Below are positions 1 to 7,740 of a DNA stretch of 64,000 nucleotides, in pieces. Origin of the DNA: Calditrichota bacterium (lineage in GTDB: Bacteria; CLD3); contig QQUF01000008.1 of NCBI GenBank assembly GCA_008501735.1, positions 186,001-250,000 on the forward strand, written 5' to 3'. Position numbers and translations under genes: made by a program. Each line of letters starts with the position of its first letter. The first letter of the stretch is position 1. A model generated the notes under the pieces. It saw only the letters and a program-made list of their open reading frames with translations, was not told where the DNA came from and did no database searches.

Positions 1-1
1 T

Positions 2-2482
2 TTACGTTACGGCACAATAGGAACAGAGGAAAAATTTTATCTCAAATGGAAAGAAGATGTTGAAGATATTAGTCGAAACCAATTGGACAAATACCTCTTA
101 AAAATGTGTAACAAGGAGAGATTTCTTGAAATCATTTTCGACTTTATTGTTTTCGATGGTGGTAGGAAGAAACTACCAAGAGTTCATCAGTATTTTGGAG
201 TCAAAGAAGCACAAAAATACGTAAGAAGAAAAGAAAGCGGAATCATTTGGCACACACAAGGAAGTGGGAAAAGTATTGTAATGGTAATTCTTGCCAAGTG
301 GATTTTAGAAAATAACCCAAACGCAAGAGTTGTCGTTCTAACTGACCGAGATGAATTAGATAAACAGATAGAAGGAGTCTTTAAAGACGCTGGTGAAGAA
401 ATTTACCGTACCAAAAGCGGTAAAGATTTAATGAGCCAATTAGGACAAGCAGCTCCTCGACTTTTGTGTTCGTTAATCCATAAATTTGGTAATAGAGATG
501 TTAGTGATTTTAATCAGTTTATTAAAGATTTAAAGAGCCAACCACAACAAGCTGTTGGAGAGCTTTTTATTTTTGTTGATGAGTGCCACCGAACTCAAAG
601 TGGAAAATTAAACCGAGCAATGAAAGCAATTTTACCTGATGCAGTTTTTATTGGTTTTACAGGAACACCACTTCTCAAGAAAGACAAAGAAACCAGTCTT
701 GAAGTTTTCGGAAGCTACATACACACTTACAAATTTAACGAAGGCGTTGATGATGGAGTAATCTTGGATTTGGTCTATGAAGCAAGAGATATTGACCAAA
801 AACTAACTTCACAAAAAAGGATAGACGAGTGGTTTGAAGCCAAAACAAAAGGCTTGAATGAGTATAAAAAGAATGCTCTCAAACGTCAATGGGGAACGAT
901 GCAAAAGGTTTTGAGTAGTCGCTCCCGAATGAGTAAAGTCGTTTCTGATATAATTTTTGATTTTAGCACAAAGCCAATTTTGGATTCTGATTCAGGAAAT
1001 GCCATTTTGGTGGCAAATTCAATTTATGAAGCTTGTAAATATTACGAGTTATTTCAACAAACACCTTTGAAAGGTAAATCAGCAATTGTTACCTCTTACA
1101 ATCCTCAAACAGGTGATATTTCTACCGAAGATACTGGAGCAAATACCGAGACAGATAAAGAGTTTATGTATAATTTATACGAAAATATCTTGAAGGATGT
1201 AAAACAAGAGGCAAATAAATCTAAAACAGAAAGCTATGAAGATTGGGCTAAAAATAAATTCATTAACGAGCCAGTAAATATGAAATTACTAATTGTAGTT
1301 TCAAAATTACTAACAGGCTTTGATGCTCCAAGTTGTTCCTATTTATACATTGACAAAAGTATGCAAGACCACGGGCTTTTTCAAGCGATTTGCAGGGTAA
1401 ACCGATTAGATGGTGAGGATAAACAATTCGGTTACATTGTTGATTACAAAGACTTGTTTAAAAAAGTAGAAACTGCGATTTCTGTTTACACTTCCGATTT
1501 AGATTACGATGAATTTGAAGCAGAAGACATTGATGTTATGCTAAAAGACCGTTTGAAAGCAGGGAAAGAAAGACTTGATAATGCTTTGGAAGAAATTGCA
1601 TTACTTTGTGAAAAAGTTGAAACACCAAAAGATACAATGGCTTATATCAGATTCTTTTGTGGTAATCCTGAAATAGAATCAGAATTAAAAGCAAAAGAAA
1701 CACATCGAACTTCACTTTACAAAAAAGCAGTTTCATTAATTCGGGCTTATGCAAATATTGCAGATGAAATGGAATCAGCAGGTTATACTTTGACCGAAAT
1801 AGAAAACATCAAAGAAGAGGTAAATCATTACCTTAATGTGCGTGAAGAGATTAGAAATGCCAGTGGAGAAACATTAGATTTAAAAACGTATGAAGCCGAT
1901 ATGCGTCATTTGATTGATACATATATTGAAGCAGACGAACCCGAAAAAATTTCACCTTTCGATGATATGTCGCTCTTAGATATAATTGTTAAAACTGGAA
2001 TTTCTGATGCAATTGGAAAATTACCAAATGGAATTAAGGGTAGTCAAGAAGCAGTTGCAGAAACCATAGAAAATAATGTCCGAAGAAAAATCTTAAAAGA
2101 GCATTTGAACGACCCTGCATTTTTTAAAGATATGTCAAAATTACTTGCAGATATTATCGAGGCAAGAAAAGCAAAAGCAATAAACTATGAGAAGTATCTT
2201 CAAAAGATAGCCAAACTTGCTAAAGATGTAAATGATGGTAAAACTGATGAAACACCAAAGATTTTAAAAACCATTGCCCAAAGAGCTTTGTATAACAATT
2301 TGGGAAAAGATGAAAATTTGGCGATGCAAGTTGACGAAGCTGTAATGACTTCCAAAAGAGATAGTTGGCGAGGGAATTTGGCTAAAGAAAGAGAAATACA
2401 ACAATCTCTTTATCAAATATTAAATGACGTAGAAAAGGTGGAAGCAATTTTTTCAATAATCCGAGAGCAAACAGAATACTAA
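2..2482 (+). CDS. hsdR: Type I restriction enzyme R subunit (HsdR), 5' end outside window
   Basis: This is the ATP-dependent translocase and nuclease subunit of a type I restriction complex. The reading frame is open from base 2, so the gene starts left of the window and the N-terminal nuclease domain is not seen. Superfamily 2 helicase motifs are present: Walker A GSGKS (about 260-274), DECH (578-589), TGTP (about 662-670) and the motif VI stretch QAICRVNR (1382-1405). The C-terminal third is the helical region typical of HsdR. The stop overlaps the next start (TAATG at 2480-2484), so the two are translationally coupled. The hsdM and hsdS partners must lie to the left if the system is intact. 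Asn, Asp and His codons look more NAT-biased than in the core genes to the right, by eye. Confidence 0.95.
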   Translation, partial: LRYGTIGTEEKFYLKWKEDVEDISRNQLDKYLLKMCNKERFLEIIFDFIVFDGGRKKLPRVHQYFGVKEAQKYVRRKESGIIWHTQGSGKSIVMVILAKWILENNPNARVVVLTDRDELDKQIEGVFKDAGEEIYRTKSGKDLMSQLGQAAPRLLCSLIHKFGNRDVSDFNQFIKDLKSQPQQAVGELFIFVDECHRTQSGKLNRAMKAILPDAVFIGFTGTPLLKKDKETSLEVFGSYIHTYKFNEGVDDGVILDLVYEARDIDQKLTSQKRIDEWFEAKTKGLNEYKKNALKRQWGTMQKVLSSRSRMSKVVSDIIFDFSTKPILDSDSGNAILVANSIYEACKYYELFQQTPLKGKSAIVTSYNPQTGDISTEDTGANTETDKEFMYNLYENILKDVKQEANKSKTESYEDWAKNKFINEPVNMKLLIVVSKLLTGFDAPSCSYLYIDKSMQDHGLFQAICRVNRLDGEDKQFGYIVDYKDLFKKVETAISVYTSDLDYDEFEAEDIDVMLKDRLKAGKERLDNALEEIALLCEKVETPKDTMAYIRFFCGNPEIESELKAKETHRTSLYKKAVSLIRAYANIADEMESAGYTLTEIENIKEEVNHYLNVREEIRNASGETLDLKTYEADMRHLIDTYIEADEPEKISPFDDMSLLDIIVKTGISDAIGKLPNGIKGSQEAVAETIENNVRRKILKEHLNDPAFFKDMSKLLADIIEARKAKAINYEKYLQKIAKLAKDVNDGKTDETPKILKTIAQRALYNNLGKDENLAMQVDEAVMTSKRDSWRGNLAKEREIQQSLYQILNDVEKVEAIFSIIREQTEY

Positions 2483-3195
2483 TGCAAAAAATTGAATTAG
2501 GAAATATTACGATTGAAGTCGTTCAAAAGGACATAATAAACATTCATTTGAGTGTTTACCCTCCTGATGGAAAGGTAAAAATAGCAGCACCAACAAGAAT
2601 TGATTTAGAAACAATTAGAGTGTTTGCGATAAATAAATTGCAGTGGATAAAAAAACAGCAAGAAGCATTTAGGAATCAGGAAAGGGAAACTCCAAGAGAA
2701 TATATTTCAATGGAAAGTCATTATTTCAAAGGCAAAAGGTATTTGCTAAAAATAATTGAACAAGAATCCAAGCCGAAAATAGTCCTTAGACATAGCAAAA
2801 TAGAACTTTATGTAAGACCTAACACTTCAACCGAGAAAAGAAAAGAATTGATTGAAGAATGGTACAGAGACGAAATGAAAATTACAATTCCCAAAATGAT
2901 AAAAAAATGGGAAAAGAAAATTGGAGTCGAAGTCAATGAATTTGGAGTAAAGAAGATGCGAACTAAATGGGGAACTTGTAACCCAGTAGCAAAACGCATT
3001 TGGCTAAATCTTGAATTGGCTAAAAAACCATTAATATGCTTAGAATACATAGTTGTTCACGAAATGATACATCTTTTGGAAAGGAAGCATAATGATAGAT
3101 TTATAAAATTAATGAATGATTTTATGCCGAAGTGGAGATTTTACAGAGAAGAGCTTAATCGGTTGCCTTTTAGACATACAGAGTGGAAATACTAA
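2482..3195 (+). CDS. YgjP-like (DUF45/M48-type) zinc metallopeptidase
   Basis: This 237-residue protein has the SprT/YgjP-like zinc motif H193-E-M-I-H197 followed by more His near 203, preceded by the family signature KMRTKWGTC around residues 158-166. The family is small, soluble metal-dependent hydrolases of unclear substrate, often encoded directly after hsdR in type I restriction loci. Here the start codon overlaps the hsdR stop by one base (TAATG), which implies coupled translation and a linked role such as processing or regulating the restriction complex. That role is inference. Its length matches the usual family size and no frameshift is seen. Confidence 0.85.
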   Translation: MQKIELGNITIEVVQKDIINIHLSVYPPDGKVKIAAPTRIDLETIRVFAINKLQWIKKQQEAFRNQERETPREYISMESHYFKGKRYLLKIIEQESKPKIVLRHSKIELYVRPNTSTEKRKELIEEWYRDEMKITIPKMIKKWEKKIGVEVNEFGVKKMRTKWGTCNPVAKRIWLNLELAKKPLICLEYIVVHEMIHLLERKHNDRFIKLMNDFMPKWRFYREELNRLPFRHTEWKY

Positions 3196-3304
3196 AATCC
3201 ATCGTTTATAAATAAGATTTTTGCAAAGAAATAAAGCCTGTGCAACATTAGAAAAAAAATTCTATATAATATGTATATGGGAAGTGTAGGTATGGTAAAA
3301 AATA

Positions 3305-3353
3305 CTCCAACTTCTCCAACTTAATCACTAAGGACAGGTTGGAAAAGTTGGAG
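3305..3353. repeat. Inverted repeat with TTGGA units between convergent genes
   Basis: The left arm CTCCAACTTCTCCAAC (3305-3320) and the right arm GTTGGAAAAGTTGGAG (3338-3353) pair with one mismatch over 16 bases around a 17-base loop. Each arm contains two TTGGA units nine bases apart. It lies between the convergent metallopeptidase and primase genes and could terminate transcription from either side, although the T-runs are short. The same unit pattern recurs at 5685-5700 and 6303-6349. Apart from this, the 182-base gap shows only AT-rich sequence. Confidence 0.6.
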
Positions 3354-3377
3354 GTTTTAAGTTAATTTAGAAGAAAT

Positions 3378-5600
3378 TTATCTCACTTCTTCAATTTGAT
3401 TAAGTTCGACCAATTCCTTAATTGCCTTGTCAATTTCTATGGCAGGAATCTTGGTTGCCTCTTGAAGCTCTTTAGAGTTGCGTTGACCGTTATTTTCTAA
3501 ATTGCTAAGAATCTTTCTCTGATTTTTGTCTCCTGTCTTTTTACAAAACTCATCAAAGATTAAACCTAAATTCGATTTGAAATATTCGGCTAACAGAATA
3601 CCACGATTAAGGTTTGTTGGTGTTAAGATGTTATCATTCTCCCTTCCATCATCTGAGAAGTTCTCAATAAGTTGAAGTAAAATAGCAAATTTCATTGCAT
3701 TTGTCTCAATTCTTGTGTAAAAGGAATTTTTTTTGTCGTCTATTGATTTATTTGCTGTATAACAATCAATTTTATACTTCCTCCACATTTCTTTTGCTTC
3801 ATCAGAAGGTTCAAAAAGTATTTTGTTATCATCAGAAAAATAACTGTAAACCTTTAGTAAGAAATCATCAATTAATTTACTATTAAAGGGTTTATTTTGA
3901 GCAAAATCGTCATTAACCGCTCTTTGCAATTTAATTTGATTTTCTTCTTCCTTAGTAGCAACTTCAAAAAGAAACCTTTGTAGGAAACCACTATCAGAAT
4001 CAACAGCAGACAGATTACTTGTAAATGCTTCTTTTGTAGATGGTGCAACAAGTGAAACAAAAGGATTTTTGACTTCAATATCACCAGAATTTTGGTAAGA
4101 AACTCTTTCGGTTTCGCCATCAAAGAATGATGTAAATAATGGTTTCAATTTCCCATCAGAGCCTTTGCTAAGTGTCCTAAGAAAGGTTTCAAGTTCTGTT
4201 GTAACAAATGCTAGACCAAACCCTCTTTGGCTAAGAATCCGCATTAAACGTTCAAAAGATGTTGACATTGGTAAATTGTAATCTACCGTATCAACAAACC
4301 TTGTTGCATCAAATTGTTTCTCTTCGGACTCCAATTTTGCAATAAATTTTTCTTTCTTGATTTTAGAATCCATTTGCATTTGCTCATCTAGCTTATTTGT
4401 AAGCTGATTAACAATTCTTAAAGATTCTGTTTTGCCAGTGCCAGAAGAAGCCAACAGAGTATAGTAGAAATTAGGTTTTGTTTTATTGCCTCTAATGCTA
4501 GTACCTGCCTTCCCTCGAGTCAAAGCACCTATTTTGATAAGTAAAGGAATAATTGCCCAATTCGGTGGTATTGGAGTTTTGCCTTTCAAAAGATTCACAA
4601 CCTCGTTAGTGATTTCTAACTCATTCCAAAAGTCTATTTTTTGTTTTCCCGAAGAGTATTTTTTACTTAAAGAGATTCGATAGAATTTATCCTTTTTAAG
4701 TTTAGGCGATACTTCTTCAAGTGTTTCTGACTTGAAAGTATCAATTACGTTTCTATCAGTGCATAGTCCTTTATTGAACCATTCAGATAAGTCTTTAAAT
4801 TCAGTTGGAGGCTTCCCAAAACAGATTGATGATTTCTTTTTTACTTCTAACCTATTTCGCATTTCTTCTTCCGAATCGTCGGAGTCTAAAAGAAAATAAT
4901 ACTCACCTCCTGTAAGTTGAAATTTACAGGCTTTGTTAAATCTTGAATAGATACCAAATTCTCTATCAAATCCCATTTCAACTGCTGTTAGAAAATCAGT
5001 TCTTCCTTCAACAACTATGAAAGAGGTTTTCTTGTTTGGGTTGAAAAGGAAATTATCATTTTTCATAAACGCAATTGCGTATGGATATTGAGAAATTTTA
5101 ACAAATTTTTTTAATTCAAGAAATGTGGAAAGAGAATATTTCTTTCCAAGATTCTCTATAATATTTTGTAAATCCTCTTGGGTTGTAGTCTTGAATGAAC
5201 ATTCATTGGAAAATTTGTGAGTAAATCTATTCTCATTTGAATTTGAAATCAACCTAAGTTGAATTTTGGAATCAGATTTTATACCATAAATTTCTTCTAC
5301 CTTACCGTAAATATCTTTTGGTTCTGAAAGATTTTCCTTTAAAGAAACCAAATCGTATGCATTACCGCTTAACTCACAAACATCGCAGTAATGAACCCAC
5401 TTTTCAGTGTTGATACGTAGCGACGGATTTTTATCTCCGTTTGTATGTAATTCAGGTCTCATACATCGAACAAATGTTTCTTTTTTGTTAAAAGACTCGT
5501 TACCAAAATAATGCCTATAAACCTTATCAGGTTGAATATTTAGCATATCTTTTGCGTTATAGTTATTAGGATAATTAATAGAATTTTGTTGGTTAGTCAT
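3378..5600 (-). CDS. Zinc-finger/TOPRIM primase fused to DUF3987-type P-loop ATPase
   Basis: This is a putative replication protein of a mobile element, 740 residues from the chosen start. In order: a CHC2-type primase zinc ribbon (C46, H52, C72, C75), a TOPRIM domain (E198-G-R around 198-200, then D239-x-D241), and a C-terminal ATPase with Walker A ASSGTGKT (384-391) like the DUF3987 family found in phage and plasmid primase-helicases. An upstream in-frame start would add 14 residues. I prefer the ATG at 5600 because it has a strong GGAGG site and because the small upstream gene ends on it (TAATG overlap). Primase plus helicase in one chain is typical of satellites, integrative elements and plasmids. 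The native origin and partner proteins are unknown. Confidence 0.82.
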   Translation of the reverse strand: MTNQQNSINYPNNYNAKDMLNIQPDKVYRHYFGNESFNKKETFVRCMRPELHTNGDKNPSLRINTEKWVHYCDVCELSGNAYDLVSLKENLSEPKDIYGKVEEIYGIKSDSKIQLRLISNSNENRFTHKFSNECSFKTTTQEDLQNIIENLGKKYSLSTFLELKKFVKISQYPYAIAFMKNDNFLFNPNKKTSFIVVEGRTDFLTAVEMGFDREFGIYSRFNKACKFQLTGGEYYFLLDSDDSEEEMRNRLEVKKKSSICFGKPPTEFKDLSEWFNKGLCTDRNVIDTFKSETLEEVSPKLKKDKFYRISLSKKYSSGKQKIDFWNELEITNEVVNLLKGKTPIPPNWAIIPLLIKIGALTRGKAGTSIRGNKTKPNFYYTLLASSGTGKTESLRIVNQLTNKLDEQMQMDSKIKKEKFIAKLESEEKQFDATRFVDTVDYNLPMSTSFERLMRILSQRGFGLAFVTTELETFLRTLSKGSDGKLKPLFTSFFDGETERVSYQNSGDIEVKNPFVSLVAPSTKEAFTSNLSAVDSDSGFLQRFLFEVATKEEENQIKLQRAVNDDFAQNKPFNSKLIDDFLLKVYSYFSDDNKILFEPSDEAKEMWRKYKIDCYTANKSIDDKKNSFYTRIETNAMKFAILLQLIENFSDDGRENDNILTPTNLNRGILLAEYFKSNLGLIFDEFCKKTGDKNQRKILSNLENNGQRNSKELQEATKIPAIEIDKAIKELVELNQIEEVR

Positions 5601-5842
5601 TATGACCCTCCTTTTAAATTGAAAATTCGATTGGAAAGGCACTGCCCATTTTTAGTGCCTTTTTTAATTGAAGTATTTACCACCTTCTCCAACTTTTGAA
5701 GAAATTGGTTTCCTCCTATTAGAGCGATAAAAACATAGCTAATGAGTACAAAATATTTCCGACTCTTAACTTTCTCATTTATTAGATTTAACAAACTATT
5801 CAGTAAATAGATGTTGAACCCAATACTAAACAGACTTCTCAT
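5600..5842 (-). CDS. Small membrane protein coupled to the primase gene
   Basis: This 80-residue hypothetical protein has one likely membrane segment in the middle (roughly residues 30-46, KYFVLISYVFIALIGG). The start has a GAAGGA site just upstream. Its stop TAA overlaps the primase ATG by one base (TAATG), and the primase ribosome site GGAGG lies within its last codons (ending KGGS). That arrangement is the main argument that the frame is real, because coupling of this kind rarely arises by chance. A TTGGAGAAGGTGG repeat unit falls inside its coding sequence. No family was recognised. It could instead act only as a leader that couples translation of the primase. Confidence 0.5.
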   Translation of the reverse strand: MRSLFSIGFNIYLLNSLLNLINEKVKSRKYFVLISYVFIALIGGNQFLQKLEKVVNTSIKKGTKNGQCLSNRIFNLKGGS

Positions 5843-5856
5843 AATCTATCCTTCTT

Positions 5857-6189
5857 TTAATACTTTGAAAAAATTTCCTCATTACTGCAATTTCTTTCTC
5901 TTAGTCTTACAATAATATCTTGAGTTACTTGTTTAGCAGTCTTTTTACAAAGCGAACAAATCCGTTGGATTTTTTCTTCTGCTAACCCCCAAACCAAAAA
6001 CTCCAAATTTTTTGGAATTTCGCAACCAAGTTCGTTTTTTGAACCTGAGAGTGTAGATTCTTGAGTTGTTTTACCTCCTTCTCGTATTAACTCCCAAAAT
6101 CTTTTTTCGATTTTATTCGTAATTTCAGTTATAGAAACTTCATACAAATATCCTCTGTTTTCTTTCCTGTTAATCCTATTATGGAACAT
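5857..6189 (-). CDS. Hypothetical small protein of the island
   Basis: This 110-residue protein of unknown family has a strong GGAGGTGAG ribosome site upstream of its ATG. It is mostly charged and helical, with a CSLCKK pair of cysteines near residue 80 that is too short to call a zinc finger. It precedes the small membrane protein by 14 bases and the primase after that, all on the minus strand, so the three probably form one transcription unit. Position and size fit accessory or regulatory proteins that precede primase genes in integrative elements. The function is not assigned. Confidence 0.6.
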   Translation of the reverse strand: MFHNRINRKENRGYLYEVSITEITNKIEKRFWELIREGGKTTQESTLSGSKNELGCEIPKNLEFLVWGLAEEKIQRICSLCKKTAKQVTQDIIVRLRERNCSNEEIFSKY

Positions 6190-6302
6190 ATATTTTTCTC
6201 ACCTCCTTTCTCTGTTTTTAAAGGTTTAAAGCTTCGATAATCTCATTTCTAACAAAATTTGTTTGGTGTATAATACGAAAAGAAAAGGGGATTTATTCGA
6301 TG

Positions 6303-6349
6303 ATTGGAAAGCATTGGAAAATCATATTTTTTTCCAATTTTTTTCCAAT
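6303..6349. repeat. Paired ATTGGAAA / TTTCCAAT repeats upstream of the island operon
   Basis: Two direct ATTGGAAA units (6303-6310 and 6313-6320) are followed by two TTTTCCAAT units (ending at 6338 and 6349). The cluster reads as both a direct and an inverted repeat. It lies between the 322-residue gene and the 110-residue gene, upstream of the latter. It could be an operator, an iteron array for replication, or part of a weak terminator. No long U-run follows on either strand. The remaining part of this 184-base gap shows no gene. Confidence 0.5.
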
Positions 6350-6373
6350 TCTATTGACAAAGAAAATATAAGA

Positions 6374-7342
6374 TTAATACCTAATAATTTTGGAGAGATG
6401 CTCTTTTGCATATTTTTTAGTAATAAGAATATTACGAATTGTTCTATCAGAAACACTGTAAGATTTAGCCAAAACTTTATATGCTTGACATTTCCCAAAT
6501 TTGTTAGAGTCCATTAGCTCAACATACTTTTTAGGAATCTCACACTTCTTTTTGTAGGTTAAAATAGATTTTTTCACTTTTGGTGATTTATATACATCTT
6601 TTTTAGATTTTTCATCTTTTGACTTAATTTCCTCATAGTAATCCAATAAGAATTGATTGTGCTTTTCAACTCTCTGCTTTTCATCATTAAGATTTTCAAT
6701 CTTATTTGAAAGAATTAGGATTTCTTCATTAGCCTCATTAACCTCTTTCTTAATATATTCTTTGTCAAATAGTGAATCAAAGGTTAGAAGTTTACTTGAA
6801 ACCCTTTCAATTAGATTGATTAAATCAGGTTGAATTTCTCCACTAATGGAAAGTATAATTTTCTTTTTAGTAAAACTCATTAATGCATTGTAAACTATAC
6901 AGGGGAATACTCTTAGCAAATAATTTGGGTTGCTTAATCCATCACAAGTTTCCTTTAGAAATAAAAATGTATCGGAGTTTTCTGTTTCTTGTAGCAGATG
7001 AATAGATTTAATTAAAGGGAAGTAAACATTCAATAAGAATAACTTATAGATTTTCAATCTAGCTTTTGGGTTAGTTTTAATCGTTCTTGATAATATGAGA
7101 TATGATAATTTTAAAGAATGAAGTTGGCTTTTCTTATTCTCATCTAATCTTATTCCCAAGTAGATTTCATTAAAACTTCTATTTGGAATCTTATTTAAAG
7201 AAACTGCGTGAATATCAAGGTAATATTCAAAATATAACGGAGATAACACCTCATTTTCTTCATTTGTATCCATTAATAAATCAAAATCTTTAATAAATCT
7301 AGAAAGACCTTTAAATTTGAAATCGTGGCTGATAGAGTTCAA
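6374..7342 (-). CDS. Hypothetical protein with coiled coil and C-terminal helix-turn-helix
   Basis: This 322-residue protein was not recognised as a family. Residues about 200-245 form a charged coiled coil (repeated Asn/Glu/Lys heptads). The C-terminus (about 282-305, QAYKVLAKSYSVSDRTIRNIL) looks like a helix-turn-helix of the kind found in transposase- and phage-type regulators. It starts at TTG, with AAAGGA about ten bases upstream. No ATG gives a better start before residue 23. It is the gene nearest the tRNA edge of the island and may be its regulator or a replication-initiator-like DNA-binding protein. Both are inference from the HTH and position. Confidence 0.65.
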   Translation of the reverse strand: MNSISHDFKFKGLSRFIKDFDLLMDTNEENEVLSPLYFEYYLDIHAVSLNKIPNRSFNEIYLGIRLDENKKSQLHSLKLSYLILSRTIKTNPKARLKIYKLFLLNVYFPLIKSIHLLQETENSDTFLFLKETCDGLSNPNYLLRVFPCIVYNALMSFTKKKIILSISGEIQPDLINLIERVSSKLLTFDSLFDKEYIKKEVNEANEEILILSNKIENLNDEKQRVEKHNQFLLDYYEEIKSKDEKSKKDVYKSPKVKKSILTYKKKCEIPKKYVELMDSNKFGKCQAYKVLAKSYSVSDRTIRNILITKKYAKEHLSKIIRY

Positions 7343-7460
7343 TTGAATTAATCCTTTGCAATTTATAGAATCAAAGTTTTTATTCTGAAAAAAGGTAGTA
7401 GCTACATACTAAATACATACCAATAGTAAGAAATCAAAGAGGAAAAGAATGATTGCAAAC

Positions 7461-7494
7461 AAAAAAAGCTATTCCAAATGTGCTTTAGAATAGC
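7461..7494 (-). terminator. Rho-independent terminator after tRNA-Pro
   Basis: On the minus strand the stem GCTATTC / GAATAGC (7468-7474 with 7488-7494) is followed by a run of seven T. It lies just downstream of the tRNA gene and ends its transcription before the island genes. Confidence 0.8.
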
Positions 7495-7501
7495 CCAAAA
7501 A

Positions 7502-7575
7502 TCGGGACGACTGGATTTGAACCAGCGACCACTTGACCCCCAGTCAAGTACGCTACCGAACTGCGCCACGTCCCG
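7502..7575 (-). tRNA. tRNA-Pro (anticodon GGG)
   Basis: A complete cloverleaf reads on the minus strand. The acceptor stem CGGGACG pairs with CGTCCCG plus discriminator A. The anticodon arm is CTTGA-CTGGGGG-TCAAG with anticodon GGG, and the T-arm contains GGTTCAAATCC. The CCA end is not encoded. The 3' end points toward the island at 1-7500, the usual orientation when a tRNA gene 3' end serves as attachment site for a tyrosine-recombinase element. Confidence 0.95.
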
Positions 7576-7740
7576 AAAATTGCGAATCGAAATTAAGTAA
7601 AATTTTCCAAAACTTCAACTCTAATAAAATTTTCCAATTCCTTCACTTTTCAAAAAGATTTGTTGCTTTTAGAACAAAACTGTTTACTTTTCTCATTGAA
7701 AAAACTTGTATTTAATTTTTGAAAATAAAGTCCTTAAAGA

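Noticed and set aside
3275-3324. A 17-codon open frame (MYMGSVGMVKNTPTSPT) between the metallopeptidase and primase genes
   Set aside because: It has no clear ribosome site and overlaps the inverted repeat, and it is too short to support without other evidence.
1-7500. A duplicate of the tRNA-Pro 3' end (att site) within the island
   Set aside because: I searched by eye and found no second copy in the window, so the island's other end is not assigned.
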